A stretch of DNA of 64,000 nt from Plantago elongata (Eukaryota > Streptophyta > Magnoliopsida > Lamiales > Plantaginaceae). Shown piece after piece: positions 10,425 to 22,719 of the stretch (the first letter of the stretch is position 1; every line of letters begins with the position of its first letter). The stretch covers positions 31,966-95,965 of the forward strand of contig JAYMSP010000063.1 of the NCBI GenBank assembly GCA_036897095.1, in the 5' to 3' direction. The position numbers and the translations under genes were made by a program. The notes under the pieces were generated by a model. It worked only from the letters and a program-made list of their open reading frames with translations, was not told the origin of the DNA and ran no database searches.

Positions 10425-11756
10425 GTTTTTATCCTAGTATAACTTCAATCTTTTGTCAGAAAAAATCTATTATATATAAGTGTACACGAGCTAATATTGA
10501 AAAAAATTATGTGGACATAGACAACTTAGTGTACAATTTTATTTATTTGGGTCATTACCTGAGATTTTATCTCTTCTGAAGAAAAGAAAAGAGATTATAT
10601 GAATTTAAGGAGTATATTTTGAACTTTAACAATGTTCAAATATGCAATAAATGTTTTAAGTAGGGGCAAATTGTTATATGCAATATATACTATGCAAGGT
10701 AAAAATGAGAATTGCCCACACTGAACATGCATTGGCTTCGCCACGGGCTCCAATTAATCTTTCTTTCCGTATAATCCTTGCGCTAGTTAGCTACAGGCAG
10801 CTTTCCTTACATAAGGGCCACCATGTTTTCATATATATCCCATGCTTTGGGTTCAACTCAAAACCGCAACCTAACTTAAAACGATTCATACATTCACTTC
10901 GATGCGTTGAATGGGAAATTATTACATGTATTATGTTTATGGTCTTTTTATTCTTATTCATGTGGCTATGAATCATTCACAACACGGATTGATTGACGGA
11001 CACAATATAGAAGTATATATATATATATCTCGTTGTTATGAATCCTTTTGTGAAGAACTCACGAATACAACCATTCGGATATATCATATCGGTGTCATAA
11101 GTCATAAGAGTATTCGCCCAGGATGGGCAACAAAGTTTGATTGAATATTTCACATGGCAATTAATGTTGCACGTACAAATGGATATCATATAACAGAGGA
11201 AACTGGTCGCAGACTCAAAATGTTGTCGTCAATGGCCTATATAGTTTCTGCCCATAATTGGCGTGCTTTCATCATTAACTCAACTATTTTAGTACTCCCC
11301 ATATCCCCATACACAAATCGTGATATTGCATACAACTGCTTGCAAGTTGCACCCATTGGATTGATGCATTCCACAATACCGTAATTATCAAAGAGGAATT
11401 AAGTACTTTATCGGACAATATCACATGTACAAATTGTACCATGATGATGTATTGTGCACCATAACACCCTATCATAAATTAAAATTTCAATAACTCTCGG
11501 CGAGATATTATAAAAGTTATATAAATTAATGTGAAAATTCTAAATTTGGGTGGCTGATTCCATGAGCATATGAAGATGCACATACACAGACGCAAAGGTT
11601 TGGAAATTTAACCCAGATCGGAGTTACTTAGTGTACTTTTTGTAGAAACCCATAAGGTGTAAATTTTTTAGTACTTCTCACAGTTAATATGACCCACCAT
11701 ATAAATCCAAGTATGCACTTGAAATAGTTTTTCTAGTACATGAAATAGGAGTCTTA
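10425..11756. other. Intergenic, nothing recognised
   Basis: Short open frames around 10680-11385 lack any known motif and overlap on both strands, so I do not call a gene. A TA microsatellite is at about 11013-11027. Confidence 0.45.
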
Positions 11757-11892
11757 GGGGCTGATTGACTAAGCATTTAAATGCCTCCATTTGGTTCGAT
11801 CAACAGTGATTTGACCTAAAATATACTTTCTAAACAAAATTTCACCAAAATCTTATTTAAATGGCCATTTGAGTGACATGCCAATCAGCCCC
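11757..11892. mobile_element. Tourist-like MITE (PIF/Harbinger type), 136 bp
   Basis: Terminal inverted repeats begin GGGGCTGATTG at the left and end CAATCAGCCCC at the right. Both ends are flanked by the 3-bp target duplication TTA (11754-11756 and 11893-11895), as for PIF/Harbinger transposons. Complementary ATTTAAATG/CATTTAAAT blocks lie inside. It is non-autonomous with no coding capacity. Confidence 0.8.
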
Positions 11893-11895
11893 TTA

Positions 11896-12678
11896 AAGTT
11901 TTTGCAATTGTTGGTGTGTGAGCCTAAATTTATTAGAAGGTAATGTTAGAGGTAATTATAATATTAAAATTATAGAACTCATACAAAAAGTGCTCTTGTA
12001 GTATTCTCCTCTCCTGTAGGGAGAAACTCTGCACTCAATGGCTCAATATGTTAGTCATTCCGAAAGTTAAGTAAGGACCCTTCTTCATCACTTCTTACAT
12101 ATCATTCAAACTTTAGAATCTCACAATAAAATAATCCTCACTATTATATAAATCCGGTAAGCTCACAAAATTTCAATTCTTGATCATGAGTTGTTTTACT
12201 GTTATTCATAGTTAAATCCCTGTCCATGACAAAGAAAATCAAAGAATTCCCCCAAAATTGTAACTATGTTTCAACATCCCCATTTATAATTTCAATCTCG
12301 ACTATCACCGACCTGAAGTGTTACATATTTAAGGGGATTGTTAAATGCTAGACCGTTTCTACTAAACATAGGACATATTTTGATATATTATAAAAACCCC
12401 TTTAAATTATATAAATATAAAATTAATCCAATTTTTTTATATAATTTATTAAATTATCACATCTTAAAAAATATATGAACGTATATACACCATTATACCA
12501 TAACTTAACAAAAATTAATATTATAAAATTATTAGTCATACTTTATATTATAAATAATGATGAATCTAAGATGTTTAGTACAAAGTATTTTTTTTTTATA
12601 TATATAAATTGTTTATAATTATTTTACACCAATTGAATATTTAAATAAACTAATATAAAAACCGAACAAACATGCTTT
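11896..12678. other. Intergenic, nothing recognised
   Basis: Very AT-rich towards 12400-12660. No gene signal. Confidence 0.5.
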
Positions 12679-12848
12679 GCAGCCCTCAAAGTTGCCGGAA
12701 TAGCCTTTCGGGGCTACCAAACCAGCGTTCTAGCAGTTCTGAGGGCTACCAGAATCTTGCAGCCTTGAGAGCTGCTAGATCAGCGTCTGGCAGCCCTCAA
12801 AGCTGTCAGACGGGTTGTCAATCGTGTGACAGCCCTGAGGACTGCTAG
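12679..12848. repeat. Array of six near-palindromic about 20-bp units
   Basis: Six related units start at about 12679, 12701, 12731, 12759, 12789 and 12828. Each is an imperfect palindrome of the form CAGCCCTCAAAGCTG, so each could fold into a small hairpin. The last two are followed by the same AGACGGGTTGT. The block is GC-rich inside very AT-rich DNA. I do not recognise the family; it may be a transposon subterminal region or a local satellite. Confidence 0.7.
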
Positions 12849-13494
12849 ACGGGTTGTTTTGGCAATCTTGACATCCGTTTGACCTGTTTCATGAGTTTTT
12901 TTTAAATAAAAAGTAAAATAATTAAAAATTAAAACAACATTCGTGTTCTTCGATTATGTTTGTTTGGAAAAGAAATACACATGTTAGATTGTTTAAATGC
13001 ATAAATTAAAGTATTTCTGGAAATAAGTGTAGAATTTTAAAGTTAATGGATTATTTTATAAATTAATAAAATTATGTGTTGATTTGTAATATATTAGAAT
13101 TGCTGCGTTTAGTAAAACGCATCATACGTTTAACATTTCTAATATTTAATCCTTTGTTCATGGTTTGAATTTTAATTACCCTTCACAACATCAACCTATA
13201 AAATTTTATTGATATTGTCCGTTTTGATCCCCATAAATCAAATTCAGATCAGAATCGCTACACAGTTTAACGACATCAACAAAAATTCTCACCGTTTTCA
13301 TATCCTCGATATCATCTCCCTGGTCCTCCCGTGATTCTCAACGATGGAATAAACCTCCTTGCTGATCACTTGTTGCTCCGTTGTATCCTTTTTCCTCGGA
13401 TATCCACAAGGACAAGGTGGCTCACTCCTCGTTGATGCCATCTCAAAACATGTATTTTAATCTCAAAATGTATAATTTATATACTAAAATTGTA
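12849..13494. other. Intergenic, nothing recognised
   Basis: AT-rich with a modest CT-rich patch at 13300-13440. No frame, motif or repeat pair that I can support. Confidence 0.5.
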
Positions 13495-13680
13495 TTCCCT
13501 CCATTCCACAAAACTTCATAAATCTATCATTTTTATATCTCTCAGAACTTTATACATTACTGAAAGAAAATTATCCCACAACTAACAAATAATAAACAAT
13601 TTCTACTTTACACTTTTCTTAATCATCTTAAACTTTTAAGATAAACTTACACATCAATCAAGTTCTCTGGGAGGAGGAAG
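13495..13680. mobile_element. Stowaway-like MITE, 186 bp
   Basis: The left end TTCCCTCCATTCC and the reverse complement of the right end (CTTCCTCCTCCCAG) resemble the CTCCCTCC terminus of plant Stowaway (Tc1/mariner) MITEs. TA dinucleotides flank both ends (13493-13494 and 13681-13682). The terminal repeats are imperfect, so it is an old copy. Confidence 0.55.
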
Positions 13681-14926
13681 TAGTAATTGTTTATTGGACA
13701 TTGAGTAGATTACTTTTAACTAAGTACGTTTAGCAAAACGGTGAATATATGAAGTTCTATAAAGGGAAGAGTAGACGTAACTTGGAGAACTTAATGGAGG
13801 ATTGGAGGGAGACCAACAAACATTTCACTGCGCCATGTTCATTTGAAATTTATCAGAGCAGACGCACACTATTGAAATTATGAAATCACCTGATAATTAG
13901 ACAACATCAATTTTTGGAGTCTGGAAAACTTAATAGTTTAATACATTTCAACGAATGTTTCAAGTTTCTTGTCCCTCTGCTACAATTACGTTACTGTGAA
14001 TCTGTGATGACATACTGTATATTAGAAACTGCAAAAACTATCCCAGGATCCATGGACTAATTACAACGGGGCACCAGATAACACACCTCCAAATTGTATC
14101 AACTACTCATAACTCATGCAATAAGAAGAAACAAAAATCACTGTCACCCCAAAATTGCGATGACCGCAGTCTTCAATTCAGATGAAAATTGTCAACCTTG
14201 CAACTATTTTACGGCAATCTTCTTAGAAGAGACTCAATACACCAGTAAACTTGTCCCATATGATATATCACTTTCCTGGAACTATAAAGATGTATTAGTG
14301 TACAATTTGCTGATCTTAAACAGCCAAATTTATATCCATAAGCTGCTTCTTTCTTGGTTTCTACTTGCATCGTTTTATAGTTAGAAAACAAAAAAGTGCA
14401 CTTCATAAAAGCAAATAAACAGGAAAGGTATTTAACAAATTCACAGTACAAATATTCTGGATTTAGACCATGCAGCATAGAACTGGAAGAGTTTCAATTT
14501 CCGGACATTCAGAACTACTCAAAACAGAAGTAATTTGAGATTTTTTCATGTACATTTCCCAATATTCCGGGAACCCAATGCAAAAATGTGCGTGCTGAAA
14601 TATTATCAAATGATCATAATAGTTTCAACTTCAACATATAAAAATATTTCTCTTTCTGGTTCAACTGAAAATTCAATTGATTCAGGATTTTGTTAAAGCA
14701 ACAATCTCTGAAGCTTTGCTTACTTTTTTGGCCAGAAATAAAGCGAGCTCCATCAGAGTATGCAGCTTGATGAAGGGCCCATTGTATTAACATTACCCAA
14801 TTTCCATCATCCAGCAAGGCAACAATAGTTGAACCAGGCCAACACTAAACGTAACATTTAAAACTTTTAAGGAAAGAGTTCGGTATTTTGAAGTACCTGG
14901 CAAGTCTGCTGCAGAATCTCTAAATC
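13681..14926. other. 3' flank and 3' UTR side of the CTP synthase gene
   Basis: No further coding exon can be added. The part next to 14927 is expected to be the 3' UTR of the minus-strand gene. A short minus frame at 14614-14817 has no conserved motif and no acceptor that would extend the protein. Confidence 0.5.
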
Positions 14927-17900
14927 CTACAAACTTCCATTTTGAGGATTTTCAAAATATGACCCTAGCCGTCCAGTTGCGGCCAAAACAAAACCTAAAA
15001 CAAAGAAATAAACACTATTAGAGCATATGTTGTGGGATGCAAATCTTTTATAATTACAAGGCTCAACAATACGTATAGTAATAACTACAAGAGTGGTTCA
15101 ATTGACATCACAAACATAATACATAGAAGACCCGATGTATTGATATTACCTAAGAATAATGCTGAGGGTCGCCCAGGGCGTGATTTGTATTCGGGATGGA
15201 ACTGCACACCAACATAAAAAGGGTGGTCTGGGAGCTCCAAGATCTGCAGAAAAGATGCAAGAGAGTAAAAATTGAATTCTGAAACGTTAACCCTAAAATC
15301 CCATCACAGTGTTCATGAAAGGGAGAGACAGTTGAAAATAATCAGGCTAACCTCCATTCGCTTTCCACTTTCATCTTTTCCCACAAATTTTAAGCCAGAT
15401 TCTTCCAAGACATTGACCATCTCGGGGTTGACCTGACCAAATTATCAATGGGTTTACAACACACTGCAGAGAATGAAAACACTCAGGTAGAAGAATAACT
15501 TGTATAAATTTAACCAACCTCGTATCTATGACGATGCCGCTCATCCACATACTCTGAATTATGGTACCTACAAAACCAAATATTATTGTGGTACTCAACC
15601 AGAACATGGAATCATTCCACTGTTATTGTTTTAGGCAAGAAGTGGCGCCTTTTTCAACACTTAACTTGCAAGCAGGGGAGGAAGATACAGACAGAGTAGC
15701 TCTTATTCTATCAACAAACATTATCTAACTGGCACTTCAGGATAATACAAAACTCAGGAATTTGGTTTGATACATTGTAATGTGTTGGTCTGAGATCTCA
15801 CGCAGACTAAACTAGTAATATAACTGGATATAATTATTTAAGTACGCACATACCATTTAGCATTAGACAAATGAATTGCCACAGGGATAAGATTCTATGT
15901 TTTGAGGAAAGAAGGTAATTCATATCAATGTGAGCAATTAATAAAGGGAGAGATAGGCTTAGTCTTACATCTTAGCTGTTATGCAATCCGGAGACTGTAG
16001 CAACGTTCTTCGGCTACCAAGTCTCATTGTGCTTCCCATGTACGTTCTTGAAATCTGAAGACAAAGTGAACAAGTCATTATCAAATAATTACATTTTCAG
16101 AAAATAATGAAATAATGTATACTATACAAATTCAATACCTCCGGCATGTAAATCACTACTGGGTTGGGCGTTGTCTCGTCAAATTCAGTACTGTTTGCAC
16201 TTTCCAAGCCCAGAACCTATATGGCATAGGTCAGATATAGCCTTCTGTAATGGCATAGAACCAAAAGTCACATATATACATGTATATATGTTGTCCAAGT
16301 GAAAACTTACATTTTTAGCAATCTCAATGACAGATATCTGCATTCCCAAACAAATCCCAAAATAAGGAACTTTGTTTTCTCTAGCATACTTTGCAGCCAA
16401 GATCATTCCTTTTACACCACGATCTCCAAATCCACCAGGTACCAACACACATGATGCGTTCTGAAGAAGTGAAGCATTTAGTTAGACAACCTTCACACAA
16501 GTTATAAAAGGAAACACCAAAGATAGATCAAGCTTCTCAGGACTCATAATCACTAGCCACTCCCTCCTATTTTAAACATAAGACATTCTAGGTTCATGCA
16601 AAAGATCCGTGAAAAATCATCAAGTCAAGTTGCGAAAAAAAGGTATAATTGTCTAGTTTTACCATTTGGAGGGGACTTTCGGGACTCTCCAAAATGTAGG
16701 GGTCTCTTGCAAGACGGACTCTAGAATAGAAAGGCCAAGGAACTAAATAATATTGGCCTCTAATATTTAAAATCAACAGAAACTCAAACTTTATATGCAA
16801 GAATAGATTCATTTTCGAGTGAGCTCAAAACCACAAAGCTCTAAGTTACTTTGAACTGCAAATATACAGTAACCATCAAGTAAAGCAAGATAACTGTCGA
16901 GGCAGAGGTAAGAGACATATCAAAGTATGAAGTAATCATTACCCTAAGAGTTCTCCAGGCTGTTGCATGAGCTTCTGGTGTCTGTCAAAAACTTAAATGA
17001 GTTAGTGCCAGAAAGAGTGATTCTTAACTACGAAAGAGTAGTGTTATTATTGATGTCAATAATTAGTACCAATTCTGCACTATCATCTTCAAGATCTGAA
17101 GCTGCAACCCAGTCGATTGCTGGCCTCAGTGAACATGAAATGCAAGCATGTAACAGAGCCTGCATACACAGCAGAACAAAAGCTTTAAACTATTGCAACA
17201 GTTGTCCATGTTTCAATTTTACAGACCTAATACTAGAGAAATTGAAGTTGAAACAGTTAATGAAATCCAAAGTGCAAGTTAAAAATCAAATTAGAATCGC
17301 TATTTATACCTTTCCATGAATCTATACAAGATATTAAACACTTAACATGCCCAAACTATATGACATAGAGGCTTAAATGATATGTACAAGATGTCAAGAT
17401 TCAATGCATTTCTGCATCCTTTCCATTTAGCTTTATAGAAGAATAAAATAAGAAAGAACAGGCATGGAATCAAAAGTGCAAGTTTAAAGTCAAATTAGAA
17501 TCGCTATTACCTTTCCATGAATCTATACAAGATATTAAACACCCAACATACCCAAACTATATGACATTAAAGGCCCAACTTATATGTACAAGATTCAATG
17601 CATTTCTGCATTCCTTTCACCATTTAGCTTTATAGAAGAATAAAATAAGCAAGCCATCTGACCTTTACAACAGATAAATAAGAATCAGTCATCCCAACAT
17701 ACTTGCCCACCATTGCAATTCGTACCTGCACTAGCAAATATTCCTTCTCAGATGTAAAGACGAGAGAAGGAAGTGGTAAAGGATAGAATATGGTCGCTGG
17801 TACTGACAGAGTTCGTGAGGTTGTCAAAAATCTCAGCTCTTTGGGTCCATTCTTGCAAGTTAGGAATCCTGGAAACACTGAGACAGAAAATAGAAAATCT

Positions 17901-20900
17901 CACAAAAATGCACTAGTGCAAAAGGTCTTATATGTCAAACGATTACTGAGTACATGTTCTCCAAATAATTGGTTCATATACTCAATTTGGTGAAATACTC
18001 AGAGAAGTGACCATTAACAAGATGTTGAAGTTTCACGAGAAGCTTAAGAGGTTGAATAACTAACCTTTCTAGATCCAGCTGTCTTAGAATGGCATCATGT
18101 GCATTTTGGTTCTGGATAGCAGAAATAAGTCCAATGTCAGAAAAAATAAAAATAAAACGTGATCCGACAGTTAGGATAGTAGAAATCAGAGAAATATAAA
18201 CCTACCCGGAGCAGAAGAGGTACATGCCAAATGTTTGGAACATCATGAATATTCAGAATATTGCCCACCTACAGAGCCAAATTCAAGAATTTTACGCACA
18301 TCATGTGCATCACTAGTTTAAAATGGAGGTTATCAGATAACTTACAGGCACATGGCAAAATTGTGACAACTTCTGTTTAGTACCCTCTAGCAAAGGCTGC
18401 AACAGCATATGTAAATATATTATATTTAAGTCCTTCCGCACAATAAATCAAGCAGAAAATAAAGAGCCCTAATCATGTAGAACAGAGCAATAAGTTGGAA
18501 AATTATTGGTGAAACATGCATAAACTGTCCAGGAACAAAATCAGTGTGGCCAATTGTCACCACACCACCTAATTTCTTTAGAAAAAAAGCACAGGTATAA
18601 TATAATAGAAGTATATAGCAAGTGAAGGAGCACAAGGAACTACAAATCCAACTAAGAATCCCATAACGATATTTGCTTGATTAAAGTTATTGCAAGGAAT
18701 AATCAACCTGCGCAGAACGACATGCCAGAAAATGAGGTGTCAAGCCTAATGCTCGCAATTCTCGTACACTATGCTGTGTGGGTTTAGTTTTCTGCACAAA
18801 AATTGACATGAATTAGACAGATAGTTGACTTAATGTAAAAGAATCAAGTCTTTTGGAAAGTAGAGTGGTAAGATTACTTGTTCACCAACGACGCCAAGAA
18901 CTGGTATAAGGCTCACATGAACCAGACAGAAATTATTTTGCCCTGTAAAAATGGGATACAATACAAGAAAATAAGAGAACCAATTGAGACAACCCTTAAG
19001 TGGAAAATAAATTCAAATAAACTACACAATTGACATGGTGAAATCATGCGCCTATTGTCCTTACCAGTAAAAATACCAAACAAATGTAGCACTGATGGAC
19101 TAGCAACTAATCAAATTAATCATGACCAATCATCCACGCGAGGGGGAATAAAAAGAAAAAAATCTAAGAAAACTATGGACTATGACACCAAATTGAGGCC
19201 AAGTGACTATACCATTGACAGACTAGTGATCAATCAACTTAATCTTGACTAATCAAAATCAATAACACCGATAAAGAGGTTTTTTTAAATCTAAAAGTTG
19301 CAATCCATTAGGGCATGGAAGTACTATGACAACTAAAAACATACCAACTGTGAAAAATAATTGTCGTAAAGCTTCAACAAATGGCATTGACTCAATGTCA
19401 CCTAAAGAAAGGGAAAAAAAAAAAGTGGATTAGAAATCAACAGAGACAATATACGACGGAAATATTAATACTATATATACATAGAACTTTTACCTACAGT
19501 GCCTCCTAATTCTATAACACAAACATCAGCCGGTCCCTCATTGCCATCAACAGGAACAAGAGATACCGATTCAATCCAATTTGTTATAGCATCAGTAATG
19601 TGGGGAACAACCTGTATAAATCATAATTGTAGTCATGAACGATAATTCATAAGATGAACACGTTGTAAATATATTTAGTTCAAACCTGTACTGTCTTTCC
19701 AAGATAATCGCCTTTCCTTTCCTTGTCAAGGACAGACTGCGAAAGAAACCCACAATTAGAACATTGATAAGAAACAATAAGTTACCACAGAGCACTAAAT
19801 GTGACAAATGTACCTGATATATCTTTCCCGTAGTAATGTTGTTATCTCTGGTTAGAGTTACATCCAGGAACCTCTCATAATTACCTAAATCCAGATCCAC
19901 CTATGATTTGTTGAGAAGAGTTTTAAACGACAGCATTGATGCATAAAAAGATAGCATGAAAGCATGAAAAGTAGGAAGAAGAACGAGAAATTGTTACTAA
20001 ACCAGTCCTTAGGGTAGGCTCGCCAAAGGGCTCAAATCGTTGGGCAAAAGAAAATGCCAAATAAAAGTAATAATGAGTGACATGCACAGATGCTGAGAGA
20101 TAAATATAAAGCTCCATAGAACTCACAATGCACTCATATGACTCTGCATAGCTACGGGAAGAAAAACATATTTGAGCGGATATAGGCAATTCTGCCTTGA
20201 ATGATGAGACGGAGAAGGGAAAAATAGAACTTGTAGACGAAAAAAATTAAAATGAGTACAGCCTGATGATGAAAATATTAAAACAGAGCTTCTGAGGTCT
20301 ACGGTCTACCATTGAAGTTTACAACACAGTTTTTCACTTTAATGTGGTCATTATGTACAACTAGAGTACAAAGATATGTGTAGTGTGTACAGTAACTAAA
20401 CATGCCTGGTTCCGTCAAAATCCAAAACAATATTCACATGGCATATTAAAGTTATCATCTTGTAACGAAAGTAAACAGAAAACCTCAAATTCCACACCTC
20501 ACCACCATCATCAAGAACGAAAACCTCCCCGTGCTCAAACGGAGACATGGTACCAGCATCTGTATTCAAATAAGGATCTGCAACAAAGTGATTCACAGGT
20601 AGTCAGATTCAGAGTTTCAAAATAAATAAAAAAAGTTCTAGAATGACAAACACCATGCTCAACTAAAACTCTCATGCAACAAATGGTAAATTGGTAACAA
20701 CAGATCAAGTTACAAAAACCGAAAAAACAAAACTTCAGCTGATTATTCGCAAAGTGTAAGCTTTTTACACAGCCCCAACTCCACATCAATAAACTATTAA
20801 TGTACTCAAACCAACTTCAATTAAACCAACAGAGTCCCTAATTAAGGCTTCCACAAACTTGAATGAAGTATTTGCAAGGGCATTCAGTTTTACAAGAATC

Positions 20901-21142
20901 CCAAATACGCTAGAGATTATTAACAACAATTTGCATCTTCTATCTACTGGAAACAATAACAAGAATAACAAGAAGAATGAGCAGCCAGGTAAGATAGAAA
21001 CAAAAAGAGAAGAAAAAGACGGACCAATCTTAATGGAAGTGACACGAAGGCCACAGGCTTTGAGGACAACACCGATGCTGCTAGCAGTGACACCTTTGCC
21101 AAGGCCGCTGACAACGCCACCAGTAACCAAGACGTATTTCAT
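14927..21142 (-). CDS. CTP synthase (22 coding exons, 562 aa)
   Basis: Makes CTP from UTP, ATP and glutamine, the last step of de novo pyrimidine nucleotide synthesis; cytosolic, tetrameric and filament-forming in other organisms. Coding exons on minus, each with GT-AG junctions and consistent phase: 21142-21025, 20577-20498, 19900-19814, 19736-19686, 19611-19494, 19401-19345, 18942-18878, 18791-18708, 18396-18346, 18268-18206, 18111-18065, 17877-17808, 17725-17663, 17159-17070, 16981-16943, 16460-16311, 16216-16139, 16054-15969, 15567-15519, 15432-15352, 15243-15150, 14994-14927. They total 1689 bases. The N-terminal synthase domain begins [17 protein letters not shown] with the ATP loop. 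The C-terminal glutaminase domain has the nucleophile Cys398 (FGICLGMQ) and His525/Glu527 (FHPE). The start was chosen because the family begins at MKYVLVTGG, although an upstream in-frame ATG exists at 21199. The C terminus is short for a plant paralogue. All catalytic motifs are intact. Confidence 0.96.
17269..17649. repeat. Intronic tandem duplication in the CTP synthase gene
   Basis: Two diverged direct copies of about 180 bp (about 17269-17452 and 17472-17649) share long blocks such as ctttccatgaatctatacaa and ttagctttatagaagaataa. Both lie in the intron between the exons at 17663-17725 and 17070-17159, so the protein is unaffected. Confidence 0.85.
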
Positions 21143-21250
21143 CTTGTCAATTCGTGCAAAAACTGTGTTGTTTGGTAGTGTCTGCAAGGTGTTTGTCAAA
21201 TTGTCCGAGAGGAGTTATGTTTATGACTGCGTACAAAGAAGAGAAAGGGT

Positions 21251-21258
21251 TTATATAA
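21251..21258 (-). promoter_or_regulatory. TATA box of the CTP synthase gene
   Basis: On minus it reads CTTATATAAACC about 110 bp upstream of the ATG at 21142. This implies a transcription start near 21220 and supports the downstream ATG as the main start. Confidence 0.55.
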
Positions 21259-21259
21259 G

Positions 21260-22478
21260 GTGTCAACTGCAGTCGCTCTCTTTAGCTTTTCCAGCTGCTT
21301 TATATGAGACGAACCCAAATGGTGATGACTGATGAGTAATACTATATTCTCAAAAACCCTATGTTATATAATGTACCTATTCTTTACTTGTTTTTCACCA
21401 ACCAGTTAACGTGAGAGTGGATAGACTTCACACTAGTGTTAGTAGAAGTATCATATTATTCTGTTATTCTATTGGGCAAATCCTAGTGGGGCTCTTCCAT
21501 TTCTTGATTGACTTCGACCGACCTAAACACAGATCATCATTAGATGATTAGTAGGTACGATCTTATAAATTATATTGTATTATTTTATTTTATTAATAAA
21601 ATGTAAAGGTACAATTATACCCCTCGTTACATATAATTAAATCTATAATCAATTCACTTTTTATTTTACATAAATCTTGTTACGACTTAATTAATAATTA
21701 TTTCATCATCCTTTAATCCTCTTGATACCATCATTTAAGCTGCTACTTTGAACAAAATCCTTCTCTGATGTAACATGGTGAAACTATTGATGCTTATTAT
21801 CTTTCGGAATAAGTTGAAGAAAAAAAATCTTCTCCCAAATTATTCTCATCACAAATTTGTTTCACTAGTACTGGATCAAGCCAAGCAAAAGAGTAGTATA
21901 AATTTGAGAGAATTAGGGTTCTTCAGTACTTTGGTTGCGGAACCATAAACTTGATTATTTATCTAAATGAATAAAATTTTGATTTTCTCCAAAACATAGA
22001 ATACTCAAAATTGATTTGAATTATTTTCGGAAATCTTGGTAATAAACAATTTAAAATTTATAGAGTAGCTAGGTAGGGTTCTTGGTATGTAATTCTGGTA
22101 TGGAGCAATACCTATTTGAAGAACTAGGGTTCTTCGTCACTATTGCAATTTAAATTTCCAACTAGTTAATCAGACGATAGTATGCATTGTTTATGTAAGG
22201 GTATAATTGTTAATTTGTGTTTTTTGAAAAAAATTATGATTAAAAAAATTAATTATAATCAACTGTACCTAAAATAATTAGAAAAATGACCTCGAACTTA
22301 AATGAATGGATGATATTGAATTCAATGGCACATGACGAACATCTAATGAAGTCCTATATTCATCAGGTCAGTACGAAGCCGACCTGAAAATAGAAAATCA
22401 CATCCTAGTTTGATGACCAATTCCAAAGTATTGTGGAACTAGTGATTTTCGTGAACGAAGATTGAATTTAAAAACATT
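21260..22478. other. Intergenic upstream of CTP synthase
   Basis: Promoter side of the CTP synthase gene, then AT-rich DNA without recognisable genes. Two similar phrases (agggttcttc at about 21916 and 22127) may mark a small old duplication. Confidence 0.45.
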
Positions 22479-22719
22479 ATATATAGATTTTGTTTAGCAA
22501 AATTTAATTAATAAGCTAACTAGTAGATGATAAGGTAGTTGATAGCTAGTAGATGATAATTGAGTTTTTGGCCATTTATCCCCCCTATTTTTCATAATTA
22601 TATATAGATTTTGTTTAGCAGAATTAACTAATAAGCTAACTAGTAGATGATAAGGTAGTTGATAGCTAATAGATGATAATTGAGTTTTTGGCCATTTGTC
22701 CCGCCAATTTTTCATAATA
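22479..22719. repeat. Two-copy tandem repeat, unit about 120 bp
   Basis: The two units (about 22479-22598 and 22599-22719) are nearly identical, sharing agattttgtttagca, taataagctaactagtagatg and gagtttttggccattt. Each contains an internal tagtagatgataa/taatagatgataa doublet. No coding capacity is conserved, though both copies stay open in one minus frame by chance. Confidence 0.9.

Noticed and set aside
10678-11475. Cluster of 60-97-aa frames on both strands
   Set aside because: Overlapping, motif-free and AT-rich; expected by chance in this composition.
14614-14817. Minus frame downstream of CTP synthase as an extra exon
   Set aside because: The last exon already ends in an in-frame TAG and no in-phase acceptor joins this frame; it is most likely 3' UTR.
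16556-16745. Stowaway-like insertion in a CTP synthase intron
   Set aside because: The left side has CTCCCTCC, but I could not match a right terminus or a TA duplication.
21143-21199. Upstream in-frame ATG for CTP synthase at 21199
   Set aside because: It would add 19 residues absent from the family, whose N terminus is MKYVLVTGG. The TATA box places both ATGs in the transcript, so it remains possible but not preferred.
20859-21332. Plus-strand 157-aa open frame over CTP synthase exon 1
   Set aside because: Shadow of the minus-strand exon and its upstream region; no family motif, and the minus exon is unmistakable.
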